From Lactonifactor sp050944855 (GTDB lineage: Bacteria > Bacillota > Clostridia > Lachnospirales > Lachnospiraceae), in contig JBMNRU010000002.1 of NCBI GenBank assembly GCA_050944855.1, positions 134,034-198,033 on the forward strand: a DNA stretch of 64,000 bases, written 5' to 3'. The position numbers and the translations under genes are program-made. Below the pieces are notes generated by a model. It worked only from the letters and a program-made list of their open reading frames with translations. It ran no database searches and had not been told where the DNA came from. Shown piece after piece: positions 9,378-17,918 of the stretch (positions are counted from its first letter, which is position 1; each line of letters starts with the position of its first letter).

Positions 9378-10904
9378 TTATTTTGCTGCGTCTATCAGCT
9401 TCTTTGTATCCATCCAGCGACCCTCCTGTGTGCTCCCCATAACCACACTGATATATAAGTGACCATTCTTTCGGGCCGCCCCTACCAGACAGTTTCCGGC
9501 CTCGCCGGAATAACCTGTTTTCAGCCCGATCATATCCGGATCATAATAGCTACTATCTGTATGTAGCATTTCATTGGTATTCTGATAAGTCACATCGGTT
9601 CCATCTGCAAAAATGCACCGTTTAGATGGCGATGCAGCAATACGGGCCAATTCTTCATCCCGCATAAAAGCCATAGCCAATATGGCCATATCCCGGGCAG
9701 TTACAGTCTGCCCAGGAGCGTCATACCCATCCGGCCTTACAATATTACAATTCTCTGCTCCTAAATCCTGAGCTAATTGATTCATAGCATCCACAAATTT
9801 TTCTATGGCTGCATCCATTTCCAGATTCATATCCCCGGCAAGACATCTGCCTCCATGGACAGCCAGCGTGTACGCCGCATCATTTCCGGAAGGTAATAAC
9901 AAAGCGTATAAAAGTGTTTCCACATCCAGACGATTTCCTTCCTGAAGCCAGGCTACGGAAGCATCCGTATAGACTTGATGAATTTCCAGTCCTACGGTTA
10001 CTTCTTCCTCCATATCGCATACGGAACGTACCGTAAGAGCCGTCAGAATCTTTGTGGTACTGGCCGGAGCAATAGGTTCTTCTCCTCCCTTTTCAAACAA
10101 AAGTGCACCGCTTTCTCCATCGATCAGACAGGCATGGGACGCGTCCACTTGTACATCCAGTTCCTGCCGCGCGGCACTTTCATCCAGCAAAATTGGCAAA
10201 ACATCTCCTTCTTTTGTATCTGTCTGTAAAAAATGGTGTCTGAGTCCCATCCCCGATAACATAACAAAAATCAGCGAAAACAAAATGAGTCCTGTACAAG
10301 ACAGCATTTCTGCCTTCTTCTGTCTCGCCAAAATGGCGGCATTTTCCGTTCCTCTTAATCGTTTTGCCTGAAACAGGGATAATAGATTCGGAAACAGAAT
10401 ACCCGCCAAAGAATATATGCCGTAACCTGCCAGAGTTCCCACTGTATTCAACAGCAGATCATCCACATCGGTTCCCCGTATAAGAAATAACTGAAGAAAT
10501 TCAATAATAAAAGAAATCGTCAGTCCCACCTTGGCTGTTTTGTACCATTTTCTGTACCTGGCTGAGAGCAGGGGCAATGCCATTCCCATGGGGATAAATA
10601 ACAACATATTTCCAAAGAAATTCACCGGTGCACTTGTCACGGTGCTCAAAACCCGAAATGGAATTAGATTGATATCCTGTAAAGACAAACGCAGCGTATA
10701 TCCTCCAAATGTAGGAGATACTGTCTGCGAAAACAAGAAAGACAGATAGCATCCCAGCATGGTGTATACGATCCAGAAACAGCAGGAACGTCTGATCCGC
10801 ATATTCTTATCCTTTACAAAAATAATGGCTCCGGTTATGACACAGGCGCACACTCCGCCCAGACAATAGGGCAAGAGCTCCCATAGATAACTCAATAGAT
10901 ACAT
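9378..10904 (-). CDS. VanZ-domain / D-alanyl-D-alanine carboxypeptidase (S11) fusion
   Basis: A 508-residue two-part protein. Residues 1-175 are a VanZ-type membrane domain: four or more hydrophobic helices with INLIPF at 78-83, NFFGNMLLFIPMGMALP at 95-111 and EFLQLFLIRGTDVDDLLLNT near 135-154. A further membrane helix at ~200-220 leads to an extracellular S11 penicillin-binding domain with STTK at 282-285, SGN at 339-341 and KTG at 462-464, all active-site motifs intact. S11 enzymes trim the terminal D-Ala of peptidoglycan; VanZ domains are linked to low-level teicoplanin resistance. Joining them tethers the trimming domain to the VanZ module. The ATG follows GGGGAG. It precedes sigG on the same strand but has its own unit. 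Confidence 0.85.
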   Translation of the reverse strand: MYLLSYLWELLPYCLGGVCACVITGAIIFVKDKNMRIRRSCCFWIVYTMLGCYLSFLFSQTVSPTFGGYTLRLSLQDINLIPFRVLSTVTSAPVNFFGNMLLFIPMGMALPLLSARYRKWYKTAKVGLTISFIIEFLQLFLIRGTDVDDLLLNTVGTLAGYGIYSLAGILFPNLLSLFQAKRLRGTENAAILARQKKAEMLSCTGLILFSLIFVMLSGMGLRHHFLQTDTKEGDVLPILLDESAARQELDVQVDASHACLIDGESGALLFEKGGEEPIAPASTTKILTALTVRSVCDMEEEVTVGLEIHQVYTDASVAWLQEGNRLDVETLLYALLLPSGNDAAYTLAVHGGRCLAGDMNLEMDAAIEKFVDAMNQLAQDLGAENCNIVRPDGYDAPGQTVTARDMAILAMAFMRDEELARIAASPSKRCIFADGTDVTYQNTNEMLHTDSSYYDPDMIGLKTGYSGEAGNCLVGAARKNGHLYISVVMGSTQEGRWMDTKKLIDAAK

Positions 10905-10951
10905 AGATAACTCCCCTTTCTGTCATATTTTGCACATTGAGTATAGCAAAA

Positions 10952-10990
10952 AAAGAGAAGCAAAAGCTTTTTCCAGCTTCACTTCTCTTC
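10952..10990 (-). terminator. Terminator after the histidine kinase gene
   Basis: AAGAGAAG and CTTCTCTT, with an inner AAAGCT/AGCTT pairing, form a stem followed on the minus strand by a run of Ts. It lies downstream of the kinase stop codon. Confidence 0.6.
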
Positions 10991-11016
10991 TTTATGCGCA
11001 TCATATAAAACTCGCT

Positions 11017-12609
11017 TTACGTCCGGGCTAAAAAAGCTGCATCCGGGCCAGACATCCCTGCGGAAAGCACCTGTACATATCCTTCGTCCTGAAAATAGGA
11101 ATTCCACAGCAGATCATCATACTGAAGAATAAGCTTTTTGGCGATCTCCAAACCTTTCCCCCGTCCCAGACCTTTGGTTGTGGTTCCCGCATGTACTCCC
11201 CTATGCTGCACCTCATCCCGTACCTGATTCCAGATACGGATACTCATACAGCCGCTTTGCTCCCGAATGGTTACCTCTACTTTTTTCTCCTCTGTACAGA
11301 TAGCCTCTTCCATGGCGTTGTCCAGAAAGATTCCCAGAATCCTGGACAAATCTGTCATCTGATAAAACTGCCGGAAATAGCTGCCGTCCATCTGGGTCTG
11401 CAGCCGCAGATCAATTCCCTGCTCCATTCCCTGCATACATTTATAGTAGAAGAATGCCCGCAGCGGTTCATTTTGAATTTCCTGCAGCTGTACATATAAA
11501 TCGTTGGTCTTCAATTCCTGACCGGCAAAGGGAATAATATGCTCTCTGTAATAAACCTTCATCTCTTCATCCTGACTTCTCTCTACATATTCTCCCATAG
11601 TAAAAAAGATATTTTTCAGATCATGCTTCATGGCACGCAGATTGTCCAGATTATTGGCAAGCCGACTATTATAGACAGACATCTGCTCTCTGTGCACCTC
11701 TTCCTGCAGAAGATGCTCTTTTAATTTCACGCTGTTTAACACCATACGTACGGTCAGCATCTGACTTCCCAGAATGATCACCGCAAAAATATTGATCACT
11801 TCCTCATAATAATACCAAAATCCCAGAAGCATCCGGCTCGCCCCTAAAAGGAACAGCAAAAAAAGAATTCCACATACGCCAAAGGGCATCCAAAATGTAT
11901 AACGACTCAATTCTTTATACTTCTTTCCATAATGGGTAAGCTGGACAAAATATGCATGAAACAGGCGGTTAATGAAAGCAAAGCATCCGGCCAGAACAAA
12001 AAGCAGAATTCCTGACATGACAGTCAGGATCAAAACCTTGACAAAAGCTGCCGGCTGATAGCGATACAAAATCCGGGCATAGATCGGATACCATACCCGG
12101 TCGAATATGGTACTGAATAAGAAATACCCGGCAAGCCCGGCCATAAAACATAAAAAACAGGAAACACTGTTCTCGATCACCTTCCCCATCCGCCGTTTTA
12201 CAATAACACAGAGCAAACTCCACAAAATCAAAAAGAGAAACAGAATCTTCATACCCAAAAATCCCATTCCGCCTCTTAACCAGGAAACCGCCAGCGCTAA
12301 AAAACAAACATCACTGATGGTAATAGGAAGATAATGGATCAGATACATTTCCGCCGCCGTAGTCATACCGCACAGATAAAAAATAGCCAGACTGCTTCCC
12401 ATCTGGGACAGATAGGGCAATACACCCATTCTGCCGCAAATGACTGCAATTCCCGCCATAACTACCCAGAAAATGGATTCCATAACAGGGATATCTATCT
12501 TAGACCATACGATATAAACGGCAATCATAATTCCGAAAATAAGCAGATCGTTCACTGCCGGCGCGGCAATATTCTGATACCAGTTTAAGAACGCTGTGAT
12601 ATAAGCCAT
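11017..12609 (-). CDS. GHKL-family sensor histidine kinase (AgrC-like)
   Basis: A 530-residue membrane kinase, partner of the LytTR regulator just upstream. About eight hydrophobic helices fill residues 15-295. A coiled-coil linker then leads to the phospho-acceptor box RAMKHDLKN with H329, followed by a GHKL ATPase domain showing the N box LGIFLDNAMEEA and the G box GLGRGKGLEIAKKLI. This architecture is typical of kinases that sense peptides or cell-envelope signals. The ATG at 12609 follows AAAGGAG and overlaps the regulator gene by 25 bp, so translation is coupled. No precursor-peptide or AgrB-type gene is adjacent, so the ligand cannot be inferred. Confidence 0.88.
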   Translation of the reverse strand: MAYITAFLNWYQNIAAPAVNDLLIFGIMIAVYIVWSKIDIPVMESIFWVVMAGIAVICGRMGVLPYLSQMGSSLAIFYLCGMTTAAEMYLIHYLPITISDVCFLALAVSWLRGGMGFLGMKILFLFLILWSLLCVIVKRRMGKVIENSVSCFLCFMAGLAGYFLFSTIFDRVWYPIYARILYRYQPAAFVKVLILTVMSGILLFVLAGCFAFINRLFHAYFVQLTHYGKKYKELSRYTFWMPFGVCGILFLLFLLGASRMLLGFWYYYEEVINIFAVIILGSQMLTVRMVLNSVKLKEHLLQEEVHREQMSVYNSRLANNLDNLRAMKHDLKNIFFTMGEYVERSQDEEMKVYYREHIIPFAGQELKTNDLYVQLQEIQNEPLRAFFYYKCMQGMEQGIDLRLQTQMDGSYFRQFYQMTDLSRILGIFLDNAMEEAICTEEKKVEVTIREQSGCMSIRIWNQVRDEVQHRGVHAGTTTKGLGRGKGLEIAKKLILQYDDLLWNSYFQDEGYVQVLSAGMSGPDAAFLART

Positions 12610-13337
12610 TTACGGATTTCTCCTTTCATTCGGAAAGAACAGGGAATCTGTATCCCATTTGCCAGACGGATCATCCCGTTTTCCAAATCGGTAATATACC
12701 GTTTATTCACCAGAATACCTCTGTGACAACGAATAAACTCCTCACCCAGCAGTTCACTCACATGTTCCATCGTATCCCGTACCGTAATAGCCGAATGATC
12801 TGCCGTATGGTAAGTAATCCCGTGAGAAACCATCTTCTCGGTCTCCACATAAGTAAGCTGAGCCACAGACAGTCCCAAGGTTTCTCCCAGACCCAGATGC
12901 AGCCTGATTTCTGCCTCTTCCTTCTGCTTTGGCGGCATCGCATTACAGGCCATACGGATGTACTTTCCGAAACCATTTCCAAGAGCTTTCATATCTGTAC
13001 TTTTTTCCAGAAATCCAAACGGTTCCACACCGCTTTTTAATACCTGCAGCGCCATTTCCTGATGATTCGTCACAAAGACAATTTTATGTTCTGCGTTCTC
13101 CGCTTTCAGCTTTCTTGCAATATCGATTCCATTTAAGCGGCCCGATCCAAAGTCCAGATCCAAAAAGCACAAATAGGAACCGGGATTTTGCCCCAGAAAC
13201 TGGAACAATTCCTTCGCATCCTGCGTTACGGCAGCGATCCGTGCATCCAGACGCCCTTTTTGAATCTCTTCTGCTATCCTCTCAGAAGCCAATTTTAAGA
13301 TGAACGCATCATCGTCACATAATATAATCGAAATCAT
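12585..13337 (-). CDS. LytTR-type response regulator
   Basis: A 250-residue DNA-binding response regulator. The receiver domain (~1-125) has acidic residues in IILCDDD and the expected phospho-aspartate region FLDLDFG near residue 59. The C-terminal LytTR domain carries FIRCHRGILVNKRYI and MEHVSELLG. LytTR regulators usually bind direct repeats upstream of virulence, bacteriocin or envelope genes. The ATG follows GGAAGGAG. It is the first gene of the pair; the EamA gene ends 35 bp upstream, so readthrough from it is possible. Confidence 0.9.
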   Translation of the reverse strand: MISIILCDDDAFILKLASERIAEEIQKGRLDARIAAVTQDAKELFQFLGQNPGSYLCFLDLDFGSGRLNGIDIARKLKAENAEHKIVFVTNHQEMALQVLKSGVEPFGFLEKSTDMKALGNGFGKYIRMACNAMPPKQKEEAEIRLHLGLGETLGLSVAQLTYVETEKMVSHGITYHTADHSAITVRDTMEHVSELLGEEFIRCHRGILVNKRYITDLENGMIRLANGIQIPCSFRMKGEIRKWLISQRS

Positions 13338-13372
13338 AGGATACTCCTTCCCGGCTTCCTTTAGGCCGCCAG

Positions 13373-14269
13373 CTATCCTTTATACAACCGTGAATGCAAA
13401 AATTTCTTCACTGACGGAAAGTCTACTTCCATAAGAATCACACTGAAGATCATCATAACTGCTCCGCCATAAGCCCGGGGCAGCAGCACTTCTCCTGCCA
13501 GGAAATATGCCACAATGGCAGAGAAAATAGGTTCCAGGCAAAAAATCACACCCACATGGGAAGCGCTGGTATACTGCTGTGCTCTGGTCTGTACCAACAG
13601 CGCAACGGCTGTACAGATCACAGACAGAAAAGCCACAGCCCCTGCCACCTGGAAACTTTGGGGCATCTTCGGTGTCTCGATCAAAAATGACAGTATCGTG
13701 CAGTACAGTCCCATAAACCCAAAAAGGAACACGGACAAATGAAAGGCCTTGATCTGCTCCTTTTTCAGAGACGTCTCCATAAACATCAGATAAACGGAGG
13801 CAAAACAGGATCCGCAAATGCAGATGATATCACCTCGGGCTATCTGAAATTGTGCATCCAGTGTAAGAAGCGCAATTCCCACTGTACAAATGACAATTGC
13901 CGCTAACAGCTTCTTGCTGGGTTTCTCTCCTTTAAAAATAAATGCCAATATAGGAATAAATAAAACAGACAGAGAACAAAGAAAGCCTGCATTGGAAATA
14001 CTGGTAAACTTTACGCCAAAAGTGGAACAGGTATAAACGCCCAGCAGCAGCACACTGATTCCTGCCGCGTGCAAAATGGTAGTCTTATTCACTCCCTTTA
14101 GTTTAGGAAAGGCAAAAATAACCGTCAGCAAAAATGCACCAAAAAAACGGCAGGCATTCAGGGTAAACGGCCCCATTTCCGTCAATGCCACATCCATCAT
14201 AAAATAAGACAACCCCCACGTCATTGTTACAAAAACCAGAGCAAGATCGGCTTTTACCTGTTTGTTCAT
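13373..14269 (-). CDS. EamA/DMT-family transporter
   Basis: A 298-residue drug/metabolite-superfamily transporter with ten hydrophobic helices in two EamA repeats: the first begins ADLALVFVTMTWGLSYFMMD, the second GDIICICGSCFASVYLMFME. Each repeat ends in the conserved L-E-P-type helix (FCLEPIFSAIVAYFLAGE in the second). The substrate cannot be read from the sequence. ATG at 14269, five bases after AAGGA, is preferred over a GTG at 14281 that overlaps the ribosome binding site. It may share transcripts with the two-component genes downstream. Confidence 0.85.
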   Translation of the reverse strand: MNKQVKADLALVFVTMTWGLSYFMMDVALTEMGPFTLNACRFFGAFLLTVIFAFPKLKGVNKTTILHAAGISVLLLGVYTCSTFGVKFTSISNAGFLCSLSVLFIPILAFIFKGEKPSKKLLAAIVICTVGIALLTLDAQFQIARGDIICICGSCFASVYLMFMETSLKKEQIKAFHLSVFLFGFMGLYCTILSFLIETPKMPQSFQVAGAVAFLSVICTAVALLVQTRAQQYTSASHVGVIFCLEPIFSAIVAYFLAGEVLLPRAYGGAVMMIFSVILMEVDFPSVKKFLHSRLYKG

Positions 14270-14320
14270 GTGTTCCTTCACACCTTTCTCATACTGTACT
14301 TAGCTTTTCCTTCTACACCA

Positions 14321-14368
14321 AAAATAGTTCGGCTGCCTAACAATATTTTAGGTCTGCCGAACTATTTT
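14321..14368 (-). terminator. Hairpin after the MarR gene
   Basis: A perfect 13-bp inverted repeat, AAAATAGTTCGGC (14321-14333) with GCCGAACTATTTT (14356-14368), starts directly after the MarR stop codon. On the minus strand the stem is followed by TTTTTGG, so a terminator is likely. Its position upstream of the EamA gene also allows an operator role. Confidence 0.55.
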
Positions 14369-14369
14369 G

Positions 14370-14846
14370 TCAACTCTTTTCCAATTCCGGAATCAAAATT
14401 AATTCCGTAAATCTGTCCATAATTTTGTAAAAGATCTCCATCTCCTGTTCTGTGAATTCCCGGCGGAGTGTTTCGGTATTGTATATGACCGTTTTCATAT
14501 CATAATTCTTATGCGCAAGGCTGAGCATATTTCCCAGCTCTGTGACATGGCAATGAAGCGTTTTCGCATTATTGCCCTCTTTCCGCTTTTCTATAAAACC
14601 GCGTTTCTCCAGCTTTTTTACAATTTCAGACACCGTAGCCTTTGTTTTATGCCAGTCGGACGCAATCTGTGTGACCGTTATACCCGGATGATCCGCAATA
14701 TACGTAAGAATGTGTATCTCCACCATATTGATTTTATCGCCCGTCCCATAATCCCGGACAGATTTCAGATAATCTCCGCACATGATGGTAAATCGATACA
14801 AAATATCCGCCTTTTCATTTAACTTATTATTTTCACTGTTTTTCAT
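14370..14846 (-). CDS. MarR-family transcriptional regulator
   Basis: A 158-residue winged-helix regulator: the recognition region reads TVTQIASDWHKTKATVSEIVKKLEKRGFI, followed by the wing KRKEGNNAKTLHCHVTELG. Such proteins repress by dimer binding and release DNA on ligand or redox change. ATG at 14846 is preferred; an upstream TTG at 14858 would overlap the reductase stop codon but has poor ribosome binding spacing. It lies immediately after the reductase gene, suggesting cotranscription and possibly autoregulation. Confidence 0.85.
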   Translation of the reverse strand: MKNSENNKLNEKADILYRFTIMCGDYLKSVRDYGTGDKINMVEIHILTYIADHPGITVTQIASDWHKTKATVSEIVKKLEKRGFIEKRKEGNNAKTLHCHVTELGNMLSLAHKNYDMKTVIYNTETLRREFTEQEMEIFYKIMDRFTELILIPELEKS

Positions 14847-14851
14847 ATTTT

Positions 14852-15784
14852 CTAACAAATATCCTTATCCAGAATTTCCTGCTTTCTCTCTAAAATCTCA
14901 TCGGAAATAAGCTGTGCTTCTGCCTTCTCAAAACCAATGCGCTCCACCGTCTGCGCAAATCTCTCCCTGAGCTTTCCCTGTTCTTTGTACAGCAAAATGG
15001 CCTTTTCTATGACAGACAGCACTTCATCCTCAGAGCTAAAAATCTTGCTCAGTTTTTTTCCTTTTATCTGCTTCCTTCCCCATCTGCCGCCGATATATAT
15101 CTGATATCCATTCGTTCTGCCGGTCAGGGCATCGAAATAACAGTTTCCCACGCATCTGCCGCAATGAAGACACTCATCCTTATCAATCGCAAGTACCTTT
15201 TCTGACACTTTCGCCACGTCTGCCGGACAATTTTTCTCCACGCCACATTTCTTGCAGCCCCTGCATTTTTCCGCATCAAAATCATAAAACATCTGTCCCA
15301 TAATTCCCAGATCATTGAGATCCGGTTTGACACAATTGTTGGGACATCCTCCTACCGCAATCTTAAACTTATGAGGAAGATTCACTTCCTTGTATCCTTC
15401 AAAAAAACGATCATGAATCCTTTCCGCAAGTGCCTGCGTATCGATCAGACCAAAACGACAGGTAGTTCCTTTACAGGAAACGATGGGACGTACTTTGGGG
15501 CCGGTCCCTCCGGTTGTCAGTCCGGCTTTTGCAATATAGGCACAAAATTCATCAATCTTTTCATAAGGTATGCCCTGTACCTCAACACACAAACGGGAGG
15601 TAAAAAGCACAATCCCATTGCCATATAATCGGGCCGCCTCACCGATTGTTACCTGCTGCTCTGCGGTAATCTTACCACTCTTCGTAAGCACTCTGCCGGA
15701 AAAGCAATCTGTACCTTTATTACGCAGAAATCCTATCCCTTTCACTCTTTTTTCGTCTTCCTTACTCACTGTTAATGCTGCCAT
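14852..15784 (-). CDS. Siroheme/4Fe-4S sulfite (or nitrite) reductase-like protein with ferredoxin insert
   Basis: A 310-residue protein of the nitrite/sulfite reductase superfamily. The siroheme-4Fe-4S ligands are present as C104-x4-C109 (SCKGTTC) and C147-x3-C151 (GGCPNNC). An inserted 2x[4Fe-4S] ferredoxin domain has cysteines at 174, 177, 180, 186 and 205, 208, 211, 215. The size and layout resemble the anaerobic sulfite reductase subunit AsrC and related single-subunit proteins of Clostridia, but no asrA or asrB gene is beside it, so the electron donor is unknown. ATG at 15784 follows AAAGGA. Its neighbour downstream is the MarR regulator. Confidence 0.82.
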   Translation of the reverse strand: MAALTVSKEDEKRVKGIGFLRNKGTDCFSGRVLTKSGKITAEQQVTIGEAARLYGNGIVLFTSRLCVEVQGIPYEKIDEFCAYIAKAGLTTGGTGPKVRPIVSCKGTTCRFGLIDTQALAERIHDRFFEGYKEVNLPHKFKIAVGGCPNNCVKPDLNDLGIMGQMFYDFDAEKCRGCKKCGVEKNCPADVAKVSEKVLAIDKDECLHCGRCVGNCYFDALTGRTNGYQIYIGGRWGRKQIKGKKLSKIFSSEDEVLSVIEKAILLYKEQGKLRERFAQTVERIGFEKAEAQLISDEILERKQEILDKDIC

Positions 15785-16066
15785 GTTTTTTCATTCCTTT
15801 CTTAAGGCGGTCATCCCACCTGCACCTTATGAAAATTCACATCCGCAGCATCCGTGACTTCGGTTACATTTTCTGTTATAAATAGAATACCACCTGCCGG
15901 CAAATAGGTAAAGAAATCTAACAAAATATCTTTTCGCAAATTTTATCCATATGCGAAAACATAGAGAAGCGTACGGTACGGACAAAGCAAAGTGCTGTGA
16001 GAAATCGTCTCTTTTTTTACAGTATGAACGCTCCGGAATCTTTATATTCCGGCATTTTCATCCGGA
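15785..16066. other. Intergenic region upstream of the reductase gene
   Basis: About 280 bp with no convincing gene. It should hold the reductase promoter on the minus strand. One small hairpin, CCGGAAT (16033-16039) with ATTCCGG (16046-16052), is visible next to the sigE terminator. No known riboswitch was recognised. Confidence 0.5.
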
Positions 16067-16102
16067 AAAAAAATGGGCTGTGTGTGCGCAGCCCATTTTT
16101 TT
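16067..16102. terminator. Terminator overlapping the sigE stop codon
   Basis: AAAAAAATGGGCTG (16067-16080) pairs with CAGCCCATTTTTTT (16089-16102) around an 8-base loop: a strong stem flanked by A7 and T7, so functional in both directions. The right arm runs into the sigE stop codon. Confidence 0.9.
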
Positions 16103-16835
16103 ATTCATAACGAACAATTTCCTTTTTTAACCGTCTCATGATCCGCTTTTCCAGTCTGGATATATAAGACTGGGAAATACCCAGCAGATCCGCTACCTCT
16201 TTTTGCGTTTTTTCTTTTCCCTCCGGCATATTGAGACCGAAGCGCAGACGAATGATCGTCTGCTCTCTGTCAGAAAGTCTGGCGATTGCTTTTCCCAGAA
16301 GTTTCTTTTCTACCTCATGCTCAATGTCCCGGTATATCACATCCTCATCGGTCCCCAGGATATCAGACAACAGCAGTTCATTGCCGTCCCAGTCTACATT
16401 CAGCGGTTCGTCTATCGATACTTCCATCTTTGTCTTGCTGTTTCTTCTTAAATACATCAATATCTCATTCTCAATGCACCGGGACGCATAGGTGGCCAGT
16501 TTAATCTTTTTTTCCGGATTAAAGGTATTGATCGCCTTGATCAGCCCTATGGTTCCGATAGAGATCAGATCCTCCACTCCTACCCCTGTATTATCAAATT
16601 TTTTCGCTATGTAGACTACAAGCCTCAAATTATGCTCAATTAACTGTGCTTTTGCTTCTTCCTTCTTTTCTGTCTGCAGATTCTGTATCATTTCTGCTTC
16701 CTGTTCTATGTCAAAAGGCGCTGGCAATACATCCGTACCGCCAATATAAAATACCTCTTTTCCCTTCGGTAACATCACTTTGGAAAATCCCGAAAAAACC
16801 GGGAAATGGAAATACTTATCTGTAAAAATATCCAT
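16101..16835 (-). CDS. sigE: Sporulation sigma factor SigE precursor (early mother cell)
   Basis: SigE drives early mother-cell transcription in sporulation. The 244-residue length fits the family (239 in Bacillus). The N-terminal ~25-30 residues form the inhibitory pro-sequence removed by SpoIIGA. Region 2 (NLRLVVYIAKKF, then VEDLISIGTIGLIKAINTF and KLATYASRCIENEILMYLRR) and region 4 (TQKEVADLLGISQSYISRLE) are complete. The ATG follows GGAGGAG. It lies 43 bp after spoIIGA in the same operon. Confidence 0.97.
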   Translation of the reverse strand: MDIFTDKYFHFPVFSGFSKVMLPKGKEVFYIGGTDVLPAPFDIEQEAEMIQNLQTEKKEEAKAQLIEHNLRLVVYIAKKFDNTGVGVEDLISIGTIGLIKAINTFNPEKKIKLATYASRCIENEILMYLRRNSKTKMEVSIDEPLNVDWDGNELLLSDILGTDEDVIYRDIEHEVEKKLLGKAIARLSDREQTIIRLRFGLNMPEGKEKTQKEVADLLGISQSYISRLEKRIMRRLKKEIVRYE

Positions 16836-16878
16836 TTATCTCCTCCTCAACTGCCAGTTCTGACTGTTACCCCTTTTT

Positions 16879-17799
16879 TCAAATTCCAGGCAAAAAGGGA
16901 GTCTTTTGCCCGGAAATATTGTCCGGGTGAATGATCATCTGAAAATGTCCCGTATGAGACAGCGGTTTGGCACTGAGAGCCACAATGGGATCCGGTACCC
17001 GCTGCTGCAATCCATCTTTATAAATACACAGTTGTTTAAGAGTCACGGCAAGCAGTAAACCCTGCTCTTTTCCCACAGAGTGAAAGAGAACATAGTGGGG
17101 ATGAAAAGACAAGATATGTTCTCCTCCTTCCCCCATGGCCATCATACGGGCCATTTCCTGCTCCTCTTCCTCTGATAACAGACTTTTTATCACATCATAT
17201 TCCAGGATACTGATCGGTGCCCCGGTATATGTGTCATACAGTCGGTTTCCTGTGTCATAGAGTCCTTTAACCTTCTTACATGTATCTCCAATGTATATGT
17301 CCACATCGGCGATATTGGATACTTTTCCCTGCAATAAGCCGTATAGCCTGAAACCTGCTAAAATCAGCAGGTAACTGATGATACTTAAGGATATAAATGT
17401 GCGGGCGGCCACATAAAAGGGCGCATCCCCCATCAGCATTTCTCCTGTCCACGCACGGATTTTGGGCTGTTCCAGCAAAGCCTGCAGCATACCACCCAGC
17501 AAAAAGGCCAGTACATACCAGCCGATCACACCCTGAAAGAGTTTTTTCCCTCTGATTTTGCATCCGATCCGTACTGTCACAATACTGAACAGTATGTGGG
17601 ACAGATGCCAGCAACATGGCCAGCGAAAGGCGGATACTGCCAGCATCAGGCAAAATCCCGCTGCTCCCGTCAGTGCGCCGAGCAGACTTCTGAAACAGGT
17701 GGCAGAACATTTCAGCAGCCGGTTCACCAGACGAAGAAGCAAATAGTCCGCAAACAGGTTAATCACAAACAATACGTCTATGTAGATTTCATAGTACAC
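16879..17799 (-). CDS. spoIIGA: Pro-sigma-E processing aspartic protease SpoIIGA
   Basis: SpoIIGA sits in the septal membrane and cleaves pro-SigE in the mother cell after signalling from the forespore protein SpoIIR. The 306-residue protein has five N-terminal membrane helices (~5-150, starting MYYEIYIDVLFVINLFADYLL) and a C-terminal protease half with the catalytic DTGN at 182-185 (YDTGNRLYDTYTGAPI). It heads the operon with sigE. The start follows AAGGGGGTG. A Spo0A-type promoter is visible upstream. Confidence 0.95.
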   Translation of the reverse strand: MYYEIYIDVLFVINLFADYLLLRLVNRLLKCSATCFRSLLGALTGAAGFCLMLAVSAFRWPCCWHLSHILFSIVTVRIGCKIRGKKLFQGVIGWYVLAFLLGGMLQALLEQPKIRAWTGEMLMGDAPFYVAARTFISLSIISYLLILAGFRLYGLLQGKVSNIADVDIYIGDTCKKVKGLYDTGNRLYDTYTGAPISILEYDVIKSLLSEEEEQEMARMMAMGEGGEHILSFHPHYVLFHSVGKEQGLLLAVTLKQLCIYKDGLQQRVPDPIVALSAKPLSHTGHFQMIIHPDNISGQKTPFLPGI

Positions 17800-17847
17800 A
17801 AAACACCCCCTTATGACCTATGAAAACAAACGGAATAAGCATTGTCT

Positions 17848-17913
17848 ATTATAGATCATAAAGGGGTGTCCATTTTGTCAAAATGAAGTTCTCCTGTCAA
17901 AATATTTTCGACA
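17848..17913 (-). promoter_or_regulatory. Spo0A-dependent spoIIG promoter with 0A box and 22-bp spacer
   Basis: On the minus strand a perfect 0A box TGTCGAA (17913-17907) is followed by TTTTGACA-like repeats, then -35 TTGACA (17881-17876), a 22-bp spacer and -10 TATAAT (17853-17848). The Bacillus spoIIG promoter is known for the same 22-bp spacing, with Spo0A~P compensating for it. The -10 is about 50 bp upstream of the spoIIGA start codon. Confidence 0.8.
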
Positions 17914-17918
17914 GAAAC

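Noticed and set aside
14321..14368. Iron-repressor (DtxR/IdeR-type) operator upstream of the EamA gene
   Set aside because: TTAGGCAGCC only partly resembles the consensus half-site; the perfect stem after the MarR stop is better explained as a terminator.
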